A stretch of 64,000 nt of DNA from Microvirga flocculans ATCC BAA-817 (GCF_000518665.1 NZ_JAEA01000002.1:248001-312000); one strand, 5' to 3'. Shown: positions 30,298 to 38,820, numbered from the stretch's first letter. Notes: generated by a model not told the origin, from the letters alone. Program-made: numbers and translations.

Positions 30298-30777
30298 ATG
30301 GCCAAGACTGCAACCAAGGTTTCCTCCAAGAAGGCCCCTGCCAAGAAGGCTGCGGCGCCGAAGGCTGCAGCAAAGAAGGTCGCCAAGGCCCCTGCCAAGG
30401 CCGCCAGCAAGGCTGCCGCGACCAAGGCTAAGACCGCGACGAAGACCGCAGCGAAGGCGCCTGCCAAGAAGGCTGCCAAGGCTTCCGCCTCTGCCGCTTC
30501 TCCGATCCTGACCCTGCGCCACATCGCGGAGAGCATCTCGCATCTGCACGAGCTGCCCAAGCGCCAGGCCAATGAGATGATGAACCACGTGATCGAGCTG
30601 ATCACGAAGAGCCTCAAGAAGGGCGACAAGATCCGTCTGACGGGCCTCGGCATCCTGCAGGTGCGCAAGCGCGCCGCCCGCATGGGCCGCAACCCGCAGA
30701 CCGGCGAGCCGGTCAAGATCAAGGCCTCGAAGAAGATCGCCTTCCGCGCGGCTAAGGATCTCAAGGACGCCATCTAA
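30298..30777 (+). CDS. HU-family DNA-binding protein with a histone H1-like Lys/Ala tail
   Basis: Nucleoid protein of 159 residues. Residues 1 to about 67 are a low-complexity tail made almost wholly of Lys, Ala, Pro, Thr and Ser with AAKK and APAKK repeats, like histone H1 C-termini. From about 70 on is a HU/IHF domain: LRHIAESISHLHELPKRQAN, the DNA-binding arm with RKRAARMGRNPQTGEPVKI and KKIAFRAAKDLKDAI. ATG 30298 follows AACAAGGAG. The tail is at the N-terminus, whereas mycobacterial HupB carries it at the C-terminus. It is a single gene ending in a strong terminator. Confidence 0.92.
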   Translation: MAKTATKVSSKKAPAKKAAAPKAAAKKVAKAPAKAASKAAATKAKTATKTAAKAPAKKAAKASASAASPILTLRHIAESISHLHELPKRQANEMMNHVIELITKSLKKGDKIRLTGLGILQVRKRAARMGRNPQTGEPVKIKASKKIAFRAAKDLKDAI

Positions 30778-30834
30778 ACTTTCGAAGAGGGTGGAACAGG
30801 CGCTGCCTTTCCTCCCATCTCGAACACACGGCAA

Positions 30835-30866
30835 GGGCGGGACAGTCATCTGTCCCGCCCTTTCTC
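30835..30866 (+). terminator. Terminator of the HU gene
   Basis: GGGCGGGACAG (30835-30845) pairs perfectly with CTGTCCCGCCC (30850-30860) around a TCAT loop, followed by TTTCT. It lies 57 bases after the stop. Confidence 0.9.
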
Positions 30867-31629
30867 TTTGGGATCGATTAAGTCTGGCGACTTCTTCGCC
30901 CGAGGAAGTCGGAGCGCCACCGAGGATGCGGCATCATGTGCAGGCGCCCATGACGGTCTTCGATCTGAATTGTCATCCGCCTTGTAAGGCAAAGCTTGGG
31001 CCTCTCGCGATGAGACTCGGCTCCGTGTCGTCCGGCGATGGAAACGACAAGCGTGATGAAAGAGGCGAGGATGCACGACGGTGTGCGCGCTGCCTCTGCG
31101 AGGCCCGAGATGCATCGGCAGCCTCGGTCCTTCCGCCTTCCGGTTTTGCGTTGCCGGATAGCCGTTAGTCGCGAGGTGCGCTTCAGACGCTTCCTGCGTG
31201 ATTGAGCAGAGTCTGTTTCTTCCGCCGTGAACGGGATGGCGCTTAATGGCTCTTGGCTTCGAGCGGGATGCCCGCAGTCAGAGCGCGCGTCGGGCTGAGT
31301 GTCTTGCTGCGCATCGCTTTGACCTATCTTGCCGCCATATCGCTCATCGCTCGAGCGGAAGACGAAGCGGCCATGAAACCGGTCATGACGGCAACATTGC
31401 GGATGTCGTTCTTGCGGACGGGCGCCGTATCATGGCGAGAGAGGGCTGGACAGGGAGAACGCCGCCTGTCGGGTTGCCTCACACTTTAAGAGCCGGCGCG
31501 TGCGATTTCTTCGACGCCGCGCTCCGCCCCGACGCCACGGGGCTCATCGCGATCTTCCCATTCAACATGGGATCCCGCCCGCCCTGGCGGTCGGAAAAGA
31601 AAGGATCCGATCGTCTTTCGATGATCGGA
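30866..31629. other. Long intergenic stretch with no recognised gene
   Basis: About 760 bases between the HU terminator and a small minus-strand gene. Frames here are long only because the DNA is GC-rich; none shows a family motif, a good ribosome site and plausible codon use together. One frame from 31253 has a signal-like LLRIALTYLAAISLIARAE segment but ends in non-protein-like sequence; it is not called as a gene. Confidence 0.5.
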
Positions 31630-31872
31630 TCAGTTCACCGCGTAGCTGGGAGTATCGCCCATCTGGGCGGCCTTGGCGGCCAGCAGAAGAGCCTCGCCGA
31701 GCTCGCGGGCATGCTCCGGGGTCATGGCCACCGGCATCTGGCGCCGGATGCCCTGTTCGTATTCTTCAGGCGTCGTTGCGAGTTCGATCACCATCATTGC
31801 GTCGCGGCCATCGAGCGTGCCGACGGAGAAACTGGTGAGAGCGCCGATCAGGTCCATATCAGGTTTCATCAT
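31630..31872 (-). CDS. Small conserved-looking hypothetical protein
   Basis: Protein of 80 residues (MMKPDMDLIGALTSFSVGTL..) that is soluble and acidic, with clear amphipathic helices (TPEHARELGEALLLAAKAA). The codon pattern is protein-like, unlike the neighbouring spacer. ATG 31872 or 31869 follows AGGGGCAG. No family recognised and no neighbour hints at function. Confidence 0.65.
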   Translation of the reverse strand: MMKPDMDLIGALTSFSVGTLDGRDAMMVIELATTPEEYEQGIRRQMPVAMTPEHARELGEALLLAAKAAQMGDTPSYAVN

Positions 31873-32163
31873 TCTGCCCCTTGCGTAGCGTAATAAATCA
31901 ATACCGCGACTCCCCAACCCTTGTCTGCTCTGCGTATAGAGAGTGGATTTTGTTACGTTTTTCGGCGCGCCTGGAGGCCGTCTCCGCGGGCCGGTTCACG
32001 GCCCGCCGGTCCAGGTTTCCTTCCCCATTCCGCAGGCCTTGGAACCCAGGAGCGCCGTCGGCGCGTTTTAAAACCATTCCCGTGCATCGAATGCCCGCCT
32101 GATGTCGACGAGCGGCGGTTCTGACGGAGATCGGCAAAACGAGAGCCGGGAGCGGAGGTGGTC

Positions 32164-32991
32164 ATGGCGAACAGGCTCCTGAGTATTCTCGCGTTTCTCC
32201 TTCTGGTCGGCGATGCAATGGCCGGCTCTCTCCCCGATCCAGACAAGCAGCTCGATATCGCTCTCATCCTCGCGGTCGACGTCTCGTCCTCCATGGAGAG
32301 CGATGAACAGGGGCTCCAGCGCGAGGGCTTCATCGAGGCCTTCCGCTCCTCCCTCGTGCACGAGGCGATAGCGAGCGGGCTCAATGGGCGCATCGCCGTC
32401 ACCTATGTCGAATGGTCGGGCGTGAAGGATCAGAGAGTGCTCGTCCCCTGGACCGTCATCGACAGCCCTGCGAAAGCGACAGCCTTCGCCAATCAGCTCA
32501 CGTATCAGCCCATCCGTCAGGCGGGCATGACGTCGATATCGAGCATGATCGACTACAGCCACAAGCTCTTCGACGAACTGCAAGACGCCTCCGTCCGGCG
32601 CGTGATCGACATATCCGGCGACGGTCCGAACAACGATGGCCGCTCTGTCACCGCCGCGCGCGATGAGGCGGTTGCAGGAGGCGTCGTCATCAACGGGCTT
32701 CCGATCATGTTCGATCGCGGCGCCAACACGGACCAGGAAGATCTCGACCAGTACTACAGGGAATGCGTCATCGGCGGTCCGGGCTCCTTCGTGCTGCCGC
32801 TTCATGACCCGGAGCAGTTCGCCATGATCATCCGCACGAAGATCATGCGGGAGATTGCAGGCCTCGGCGAGAAGCGCGACAGCCTTCGCCCGCTCGTGGT
32901 TCCAGCGCAGGCGAGCGGGCCGAGCATGAACTGCGTGACGGGCGAGAAACGCAAGGAGGAGGATCTGCAACGCCAGGAGAAGAAACCGTAA
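32164..32991 (+). CDS. DUF1194 (von Willebrand A-like) secreted protein
   Basis: Predicted periplasmic protein of 275 residues with a signal peptide (LLSILAFLLLVGDAMAG). The vWA-type MIDAS motif is present as DVSSSM (D-x-S-x-S) in ALILAVDVSSSMESDE, with a later DISGDGPNNDGRSV carrying the second metal-site residues. This is the DUF1194 pattern of rhizobial secreted proteins; function is unknown, but metal-dependent protein binding is likely. ATG 32164 follows GGAGG at five bases. It is a single gene, convergent with the esterase. Confidence 0.85.
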   Translation: MANRLLSILAFLLLVGDAMAGSLPDPDKQLDIALILAVDVSSSMESDEQGLQREGFIEAFRSSLVHEAIASGLNGRIAVTYVEWSGVKDQRVLVPWTVIDSPAKATAFANQLTYQPIRQAGMTSISSMIDYSHKLFDELQDASVRRVIDISGDGPNNDGRSVTAARDEAVAGGVVINGLPIMFDRGANTDQEDLDQYYRECVIGGPGSFVLPLHDPEQFAMIIRTKIMREIAGLGEKRDSLRPLVVPAQASGPSMNCVTGEKRKEEDLQRQEKKP

Positions 32992-33019
32992 GGCAGCGTG
33001 TGAAGCCTCCCGCGTTTGC

Positions 33020-34198
33020 TCATCGCATGAGACCGGCCGCTCTCAGGGCCTTGGCGATGGTTTCTCCGATATCCGACCGGTGGGATGTCGGTTTTTCACT
33101 TCCCGTCTGCGCGGTCTCAAGCGGTTGCTGGCGTGTCTCGACTGTGGGCGGATGGGACATTGCCTCCGCCGCGTTCTGCGGTGACGCCTGCAACTCGGGG
33201 CCTTCCGTCAATCCCCAGAACCTTGCGATCTGAAAGCTCGAGGGAATACCGACATCGAGCAGGAAGGGGCCGGCCGCTCCATAGCTGTTCTCATCGTTGC
33301 CGATGGCCAGCGGCGTGCCGTGCGCCATGCCGGTGATGATGTATTCCTCGATGATTTCGGCGCCCGACGCATCGGTCCAGACCCGGCGCGGATAGCCGTT
33401 GACGGTTTCGCTGTAGGCCGGCTCGGGCGTTACGCCGTGCACATCCGTCCATTGCTTGATGATCTCGCCTGCATTCATCGGCTTCACCGTGGCATCGGCG
33501 CTGCCGTGCCAGACGGAGACCTTCGGCCACGGACCGCGATGGGGCGAGGCGCTGCGGACGAGATCGCCCCATTCCTGCGCCGGTCGGGTCCTGCCCTGGA
33601 ACATGCATTCGAACGCTTCCGGAACGCTCGTGGCGCAGCGATAGGGAAGGCCCGCGACGATGGCGCCGCTGGCGAAGACCTCGGGGTAGGTGGCCAGCAT
33701 GGTCGATGTCATCGCACCGCCGGCCGAGAGGCCGGTCACGAAGACGCGGCTGCGGTCGGCCCCGTGTTGCCGGAGCGCATGTTCGACCATTTCCACGATC
33801 GAAGCGGCTTCGCCCCGATGACGCTCGGTATCGCCGATGCGGAACCAGTTGAAGCAGCGTTTCGGATTGTTGGCCTCCTGCTGCTCCGCATAGAGCAGGA
33901 TAAAGCCGTAGCGGTCGGCCAGGTCCGACCAGCCCGCGCCATGATCGTATCCTGCCGCCGTCTGGGTGCAGCCATGCAGGACGACCACGAGCGCAGGCGA
34001 AGGGGCCAGCGTTTCGGGCACATAGGTCAGCATGCGCAGATCGCCGGGGTTGGAGCCGAAGCCTGTCACTTCCGTCAGACGGCTGGGAACATCCGGCGTC
34101 TGCAGCGAGGCCGTCATGGCGCCCGTCGCCTTCATCGCGGTTTCCCACTGGCGCCGATAGCGCGCCAATTGATGAATCATCTGTCCTAAGCGTTGCAT
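33020..34198 (-). CDS. PHB-depolymerase family esterase
   Basis: Alpha/beta hydrolase of 392 residues in the extracellular PHB depolymerase (LpqC-type) family. The oxyanion motif VVLHGCTQTAAGYD, the nucleophile in GLSAGGAM (S158), the Asp in HGSADATV and the His in GMAHGTPL are seen. There is no signal peptide despite the family name, so the enzyme may be intracellular. The last 60 residues are a low-complexity, non-conserved extension (TVETRQQPLETAQTGSEK). ATG 34198 is chosen over the open frame to 34270. A PhaR-like site lies upstream. Confidence 0.85.
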   Translation of the reverse strand: MQRLGQMIHQLARYRRQWETAMKATGAMTASLQTPDVPSRLTEVTGFGSNPGDLRMLTYVPETLAPSPALVVVLHGCTQTAAGYDHGAGWSDLADRYGFILLYAEQQEANNPKRCFNWFRIGDTERHRGEAASIVEMVEHALRQHGADRSRVFVTGLSAGGAMTSTMLATYPEVFASGAIVAGLPYRCATSVPEAFECMFQGRTRPAQEWGDLVRSASPHRGPWPKVSVWHGSADATVKPMNAGEIIKQWTDVHGVTPEPAYSETVNGYPRRVWTDASGAEIIEEYIITGMAHGTPLAIGNDENSYGAAGPFLLDVGIPSSFQIARFWGLTEGPELQASPQNAAEAMSHPPTVETRQQPLETAQTGSEKPTSHRSDIGETIAKALRAAGLMR

Positions 34199-34240
34199 TA
34201 TGACTGGGCCCTTCCGGGTAAGAAATTCACCTGACGATAA

Positions 34241-34292
34241 CCCCCATATGGGGGCTGAGTTGCAATGCACAATATTTTTTACTGCACCGCAG
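34241..34292. promoter_or_regulatory. Palindrome and PhaR-like site upstream of the PHB-depolymerase gene
   Basis: CCCCCATATGGGGG (34241-34254) is a perfect 14-base palindrome. At 34282-34292 CTGCACCGCAG has the CTGC-N3-GCAG form, as recalled for PhaR of Paracoccus, the regulator of polyhydroxybutyrate genes. An AT-rich segment between them (AATATTTTTTA) could include a promoter. The divergent small-gene operon starts at 34475. Confidence 0.4.
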
Positions 34293-34474
34293 CAATTCAG
34301 GTTTCTAGGCCTTGGAAGGGGATTCCGGAAGGGCGTGACCGAGGGGCAGTGGTGCGCAATCCACCGGGGAAACAGGCCCTCCCTTGACCAGGATCAATGC
34401 CGGGGCACAAGATATTCCTAAGGTCAGCGCCATCCTGACCGATGGGCGGCGCCATCCTGCCGAGGAGCACGATC

Positions 34475-34711
34475 ATGCCGGACTTCACCAAGCTCGTGGA
34501 CGATCTCAAGCGCACCCGCGACGAGATCAAGCTCAAGATCCATCTGGGCTCCAAGGACGTGCAGGACGAGTGGGCCGAACTCGAGAAGCACTGGACGTCC
34601 TTCGAGAGCCGGGCGGAACTCGACAAGAGCGCCCGGGACGTGAGCGACGCGGTGAAGATCCTCGGCTCCGAACTCAAGGACGCGTTCAACCGCATCCGGC
34701 GGGCCCTTTAG
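34475..34711 (+). CDS. Small helical protein of the YqjD/YqjE-like operon
   Basis: Protein of 78 residues, entirely helical and highly charged (KLVDDLKRTRDEIKLKIHLG; DEWAELEKHWTSFESRAELD), likely a coiled coil. It resembles apolipoprotein-like or DUF883-adjacent proteins but no firm family is assigned. ATG 34475 follows GAGGAGCACG. It is the first of three genes with gaps of only three and five bases. Confidence 0.7.
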   Translation: MPDFTKLVDDLKRTRDEIKLKIHLGSKDVQDEWAELEKHWTSFESRAELDKSARDVSDAVKILGSELKDAFNRIRRAL

Positions 34712-34714
34712 ATC

Positions 34715-35011
34715 ATGGCGCGCGCGACGGGCCTTCACGAGGAGCTCGACATCCTGCGGGCGGAACTCGGCAGGACGGATGCCAAGGGGCGTTCGTCCCG
34801 CGCCGAGCCGGCATCGCCGAAAGACGAGGCTCAGGGTGCGCCGGCGGCGGATGCCGCAGCCGATCTCGAAGAGCAGTTCGGCGAACTGGGAAAGATCCTG
34901 TCCGAGCATACGGGCGGTGTCGATGATTTCGTCAAAGAGCACCCGCTCGTGTCCGTGCTCGCCGCCTTTGCGCTGGGTATCGCGGTCGGGCGGCTGATGG
35001 GGAGAAGCTGA
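34715..35011 (+). CDS. YqjD/ElaB-like (DUF883) membrane-anchored protein
   Basis: Protein of 98 residues: a charged, disordered N-terminal half, a helix (ADLEEQFGELGKILSEHTGG) and a single C-terminal membrane segment HPLVSVLAAFALGIAVGRLMG. This layout and the EHPL..V..AF..G..VGRL.GR pattern match DUF883 proteins such as YqjD and ElaB, which anchor ribosomes or associate with the inner membrane in stationary phase in enteric bacteria. It lies three bases after the preceding gene. Confidence 0.8.
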   Translation: MARATGLHEELDILRAELGRTDAKGRSSRAEPASPKDEAQGAPAADAAADLEEQFGELGKILSEHTGGVDDFVKEHPLVSVLAAFALGIAVGRLMGRS

Positions 35012-35016
35012 AGGCC

Positions 35017-35508
35017 ATGATGGACAATCTCGTCCGCAACCTGCGCGTCCTGTGGCGCGCCGAGTCGATCATCGCGGATATCCGCTTCCGGCAGATGCTC
35101 ACGCGCTCCACCTTGAGAGGCGTGGCGGCTCTCCTCGGGGTCTTCGCCTTTCTCATGGGCAATCTTGCCCTGTTCTTCGCCCTGGAGCAGGCCTGGGGGG
35201 CCATCTGGGCCGCCGCGCTGATCGGGGCGGGGAACCTCCTCATCGCGATCCTCCTGCTCGTCGTGGCGGAGCGGTCGAAGCCTGGGCGCGAGATGGAGCT
35301 TGCCCTCGAGGTGCGCAATTCCGCCCTGCAGGCGCTGGAGACCGATGCCCAGGCCCTTCAGCAGCAGCTGACCGAGTTCCGGGACGAGGTGCGCGGCGTG
35401 CGTGAGGCGGTCGTCGGCTTCGTCCGCCATCCGCTCGATACCGTTCTGCCCGGCATGCTCGTGCCGCTGGCCGGTGCCGTCATCAAAGGGCTGAAGAAGT
35501 CGGAGTGA
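35017..35508 (+). CDS. YqjE/Holin-X-like membrane protein
   Basis: Protein of 163 residues with two hydrophobic helices (LRGVAALLGVFAFLMGNLALFFAL; WAAALIGAGNLLIAILLLVVAE) and a C-terminal amphipathic helix. It matches the phage-holin-superfamily (YqjE-type) group that follows yqjD in many proteobacteria. It is not part of a prophage. It is the last of the three-gene operon, ended by the terminator at 35537. Confidence 0.8.
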   Translation: MMDNLVRNLRVLWRAESIIADIRFRQMLTRSTLRGVAALLGVFAFLMGNLALFFALEQAWGAIWAAALIGAGNLLIAILLLVVAERSKPGREMELALEVRNSALQALETDAQALQQQLTEFRDEVRGVREAVVGFVRHPLDTVLPGMLVPLAGAVIKGLKKSE

Positions 35509-35536
35509 TCCGAAACGGATTCAAACGTCATGAAAG

Positions 35537-35569
35537 AAAGGCCGGGACATGGGGATGTCCCGGCCTTTT
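35537..35569. terminator. Bidirectional terminator between the YqjE-like and helicase genes
   Basis: AAAGGCCGGGACAT (35537-35550) pairs perfectly with ATGTCCCGGCCTTT (35555-35568) around GGGG. Flanking A and T runs allow termination on both strands; the stops of the two convergent genes lie 29 and 7 bases away. Confidence 0.9.
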
Positions 35570-35575
35570 GTTCGA

Positions 35576-37411
35576 TCAGGAATGCTTTTCCGCGGAGCGC
35601 TTCTTGTCCTTCGGGCGCTTGCGATCCTTCGGGCCTTTGGCGTCCTTCGCCTCTTTTCGCGGAGGATAGGCGTCCCGTGCCTTGGGCGCGTGGCTGGGCC
35701 CGTGGCCCTTGGGCTTTCCGCCCCAGGGCTTGGCGTCGCGCGGCTTGCCCGGCCCCGCATCCGCCGGTTCGATGCGGATGTCCTCGTCGTTGGCCTTGCG
35801 CACGGCGGCGGCGAATTTCGGCGCATGGGACCGGACGATCTCGAACTTGGTCTCCCTGTCGAAGATCTTGATCGAGCCGATCTCCTTCTTCGTCACGTGA
35901 CCCAGGCGGCAGATGATCGGCAGGAGCCAGCGCGGATCGGCGTTGTTGCGCCGCCCGACGCTCATGCGGAACCACACCATGTCCTCCGAGGGCCGCTCGA
36001 AGCCTTCTTCCGACCGGCTCCCGCTCCGCTCCTTGAAGCCGCGCAGGCGCTCCTCGCTCCGCTCGCGCTTGTCCTTGCGCTGGCGCGGTCCGCGCTCGTC
36101 GGCGGTGTCGACGATCTCTTCCGGCGCCGGAAGGCGGGAGCGGAAGAAACGGGCCAGGGCCGCGGCGATCTCCTCAGCGGAGCGCTCGGCGATGAGCGCG
36201 CGGGCCATGGCGAGGTCTTCCTCCGTCGTCTCCTCGGAGAAGATCGGATCCTGCATCAGCCGCTCCCGGTCCCGCAGGCGGATCTCGTCGGCGGAGGGCG
36301 CCCCGGCCCATGCCGCCTCGATGCCCGCCATGTCGATCAGCCTCTCGGCCTTGCGGCGGCGCGTATAGGGCACCAGCATCACGCACACGCCCTTGCGCCC
36401 GGCGCGGCCCGTGCGGCCGCTGCGGTGCAGGAGCGTTTCATGATCGTTCGGCAGATCGGCATGGATGACGAGGCCGAGATCGGGCAGGTCGATGCCGCGG
36501 GCCGCCACGTCGGTGGCCACGCAGACGCGCGCGCGTCCGTCGCGCAGGGATTGCAGGGCGTTGCTGCGCTCGTTCTGGGTCAGCTCTCCCGAGAGGGCGA
36601 CCGCCGCGAAGCCGCGCTCGATCAGGCTCGCATGCAGATGGCGCACCGCCTCGCGCGTATGGCAGAACACCATCGCGCCGCGGCTCTCGTAGAAGCGCAG
36701 CACGTTGACGGCCGCATGCTCGATCTCATTGGGCGCGCAGCGGATGGCCCGGTATTCGATGTCGCCGTGCGGCTCGTTCTCCACCAGGGTATCGATGCGA
36801 TGGGCCTCGCGCTGGTAGCGGCGCGCCAGGGTGACGATGTTCTTCGGCAGGGTCGCGGAGAACAGCAGCGTGCGGCGCTCCTCCGGCGTGGCGTCGAGGA
36901 TGAACTCGAGGTCCTCGCGGAAGCCGAGGTCGAGCATCTCGTCGGCCTCGTCGAGAACGGCGATGCGCAGCTTCGACATGTCGAGGCGGCCGCGCTCCAG
37001 GTGATCGCGCAGGCGACCCGGCGTGCCGACCACGATATGGCAGCCCTCGGCGAGGGCCCGCTGCTCGCGGCGCACGTCCATGCCGCCGACGCAGGAGACG
37101 ACCCGGGCCCCGGCGGGGCCGTAGAGCCAGACCAGTTCCCGGTTGACCTGGAGAGCAAGTTCGCGGGTCGGGGCGATGATCAGGGCCAGAGGCTCGCCGG
37201 GAGCGCCGAAGCGCTCGGCATCGCCCAGCAGGGTGGAGGCCATGGCCAGGCCGTAGGCGACGGTCTTGCCCGAGCCGGTCTGGGCGGAGACGAGAAGGTC
37301 CCGGTCGAGGGCGTCCGGCTGCAGCACCGCGGCCTGGACGGGGGTGGGGTCGTTGTAGCCCCGATCGGCAAGGGCGCGCTCGAGGCTGGGATTGGTCTTG
37401 GGAAAAGGCAT
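35576..37411 (-). CDS. DEAD-box RNA helicase, DeaD/DbpA-type
   Basis: ATP-dependent RNA helicase of 611 residues. It has Q-motif-like NPSLERALADRGYNDPTPVQ, Walker A AQTGSGKT, PTRELALQV, TPGR, the DEAD box (VLDEADEML), SAT, and in the second RecA domain HTREAVRHL, ATDVAARGIDLP and HRSGRTGRAG. The C-terminal RNA-binding domain is of DbpA type (VWFRMSVGRRNNADPRWLLP; GSIKIFDRETKFEI). The tail is rich in Lys/Asp/Pro. It probably works in ribosome assembly or cold-stress RNA remodelling. ATG 37411 fits the family start. Confidence 0.94.
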   Translation of the reverse strand: MPFPKTNPSLERALADRGYNDPTPVQAAVLQPDALDRDLLVSAQTGSGKTVAYGLAMASTLLGDAERFGAPGEPLALIIAPTRELALQVNRELVWLYGPAGARVVSCVGGMDVRREQRALAEGCHIVVGTPGRLRDHLERGRLDMSKLRIAVLDEADEMLDLGFREDLEFILDATPEERRTLLFSATLPKNIVTLARRYQREAHRIDTLVENEPHGDIEYRAIRCAPNEIEHAAVNVLRFYESRGAMVFCHTREAVRHLHASLIERGFAAVALSGELTQNERSNALQSLRDGRARVCVATDVAARGIDLPDLGLVIHADLPNDHETLLHRSGRTGRAGRKGVCVMLVPYTRRRKAERLIDMAGIEAAWAGAPSADEIRLRDRERLMQDPIFSEETTEEDLAMARALIAERSAEEIAAALARFFRSRLPAPEEIVDTADERGPRQRKDKRERSEERLRGFKERSGSRSEEGFERPSEDMVWFRMSVGRRNNADPRWLLPIICRLGHVTKKEIGSIKIFDRETKFEIVRSHAPKFAAAVRKANDEDIRIEPADAGPGKPRDAKPWGGKPKGHGPSHAPKARDAYPPRKEAKDAKGPKDRKRPKDKKRSAEKHS

Positions 37412-37465
37412 GGATTGAGGCTGAACCGTTTCAAAAGGAGCCCTCAGGGGCTCCGGTAAGAGTCA

Positions 37466-37783
37466 TCAGCCGGAGGCAGCGGCGTCGTCAATTTCGTCGA
37501 TGGACACCAGGAACACGACATCGATATCGAGGCCGTCGTCATAGTCTTCGTCGTTGTCGTCGACCTCGTCCTCTTCGTCCAGGGCCTCATAGAAGGCATC
37601 GATCTCGTCTTCCGATGCGGGCCGTGTCGTCAAGGCAGCTGAGCCGTCCCAAAGGGAACGGCCCTCACTCTTAAACGACTTCAGGTCATCTTTAAAGCTC
37701 TCGCTGAGAAAGAGTTCGAGGGCCTGCCCCTCCTCCGCGTTCGTCACGGCAACCGCCTTGCCGGCTATCTCCAAGGTGACCAT
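37466..37783 (-). CDS. Small acidic hypothetical protein
   Basis: Protein of 105 residues. The N-terminal half looks folded (MVTLEIAGKAVAVTNAEEGQ and SFKDDLKSFKSEGRSLWDG); the C-terminal half is an extremely acidic run of Asp and Glu (residues about 68-88, DEEDEVDDNDEDYDDG). No family recognised. It is upstream of the helicase gene on the same strand with a 54-base gap and could be co-transcribed with it. ATG 37783 follows GGATGAACC. Confidence 0.7.
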   Translation of the reverse strand: MVTLEIAGKAVAVTNAEEGQALELFLSESFKDDLKSFKSEGRSLWDGSAALTTRPASEDEIDAFYEALDEEDEVDDNDEDYDDGLDIDVVFLVSIDEIDDAAASG

Positions 37784-37900
37784 GGTTCATCCTTCGCCGA
37801 TACGGGTGGGTACGAGAGAGTAACGCCCAGGCCATCAATTCGATCAAAACGATCCCCGGCAAGCCTTTCAGGCCCCGAGAACCATGTGAAAAGCCTTTAA

Positions 37901-37943
37901 GACCAGTATAGACATGAAACGACCAATATGAGACCAGTTAAGC
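37901..37943 (+). promoter_or_regulatory. Three tandem GACCA-type repeats just before the PP2C-like gene
   Basis: GACCAGTATAGA (37901), GACCAATATGAG (37921) and GACCAGTTAAG (37932) are similar direct repeats spaced 20 and 11 bases apart, ending at the start codon (GTG 37945). The pattern looks like adjacent operator half-sites for a GntR-type regulator. Confidence 0.4.
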
Positions 37944-37944
37944 C

Positions 37945-38820
37945 GTGAACGTCACTGGCCCCACTGCTTCGTTCCGGTCTCTCGACCGGCTTTCCCTGAC
38001 AGGCTCCCGCATCAACGAGGACGGGATCGGCTTGCAGGGCCGCTTGGCCTGGGTGATAGACGGAGCCACCGGCCTTTCCGACGAGCAGCTGACCTCGGGC
38101 GGCAGTGACGCCGCGTGGCTTGCGGGCGTGGTCGGCGGCCGGTTGGCGGCCCTGGCCGCAGGGGAGGGCGCTCAGACCGTCTTGAGCCGCCTGGAGCGCG
38201 ATATCCGGGCAGCCTTCGCGGAAGAGACAGCGCATGCCTCGCCCATCGGCGACCATCACGCGCCGTCCGCCTGCCTCGGGCTGATCGAGGCTGCGGCAGC
38301 GGAGGGCGGGCTCCTCCGCATCCAGGGCCGGTTCCTGGGCGATGTGGTCGCCCTCGTGCCGTCGGAGCGCGGCATCGTGCGCTGGAGCGACGAACGGGCG
38401 AAGCCCTTCGAGCGCAAGACCCTCGCCGCTCTCGGCTCCCATGGGCACGAGCCGGGCCGCATTCCGGAGGCGGTCAGGCGGCAGATTCTGGAAAACCGCA
38501 CCAGGCTCAACCGGCCGGACGGCTACTGGGTGGTGAATCCGCTTCGCCCCTGGGCGGGGCATGAGCTGACCTTCGAGGCGCAGGTGAAGCCGGGCGAGCC
38601 CATCGTGCTCGCCACCGACGGTTTCATGCGGCTCGTCGACGTGTTCTCGGCTCATACGGACAGCGCTCTCCATGCGCAGCTTGCGGCTGGGCGGGGCAGG
38701 GAATTGATGCAGGAATTGCGGGAAAGGGAGCGCAGCGACCTCATGGCGGGCGCGTATCCACGTGTTAAAACCCATGACGACGCGACCTTTCTCGTGATCG
38801 CAGCCGAGATGCAGGGCTGA
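37945..38820 (+). CDS. PP2C-family serine/threonine phosphatase-like protein
   Basis: Protein of 291 residues with the PP2C fold markers: RINEDGIG (metal-site Asp), the AWVIDGATGLSD segment, IVLATDGFMRLVD and the C-terminal HDDATFLVI. These are the acidic residues that bind two metal ions. There is no transmembrane or sensor domain, so it would be a soluble Ser/Thr phosphatase; the substrate is unknown. The GTG at 37945 is the only nearby start. It lies 79 bases upstream of a sugar-binding protein gene in the same direction, so co-regulation with that ABC transporter is possible but not shown. Confidence 0.7.
   Translation: MNVTGPTASFRSLDRLSLTGSRINEDGIGLQGRLAWVIDGATGLSDEQLTSGGSDAAWLAGVVGGRLAALAAGEGAQTVLSRLERDIRAAFAEETAHASPIGDHHAPSACLGLIEAAAAEGGLLRIQGRFLGDVVALVPSERGIVRWSDERAKPFERKTLAALGSHGHEPGRIPEAVRRQILENRTRLNRPDGYWVVNPLRPWAGHELTFEAQVKPGEPIVLATDGFMRLVDVFSAHTDSALHAQLAAGRGRELMQELRERERSDLMAGAYPRVKTHDDATFLVIAAEMQG

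Noticed and set aside
35017..35508. Holin-like protein as a sign of a prophage
   Set aside because: No other phage genes are near and its neighbours match the chromosomal YqjD/YqjE pair.
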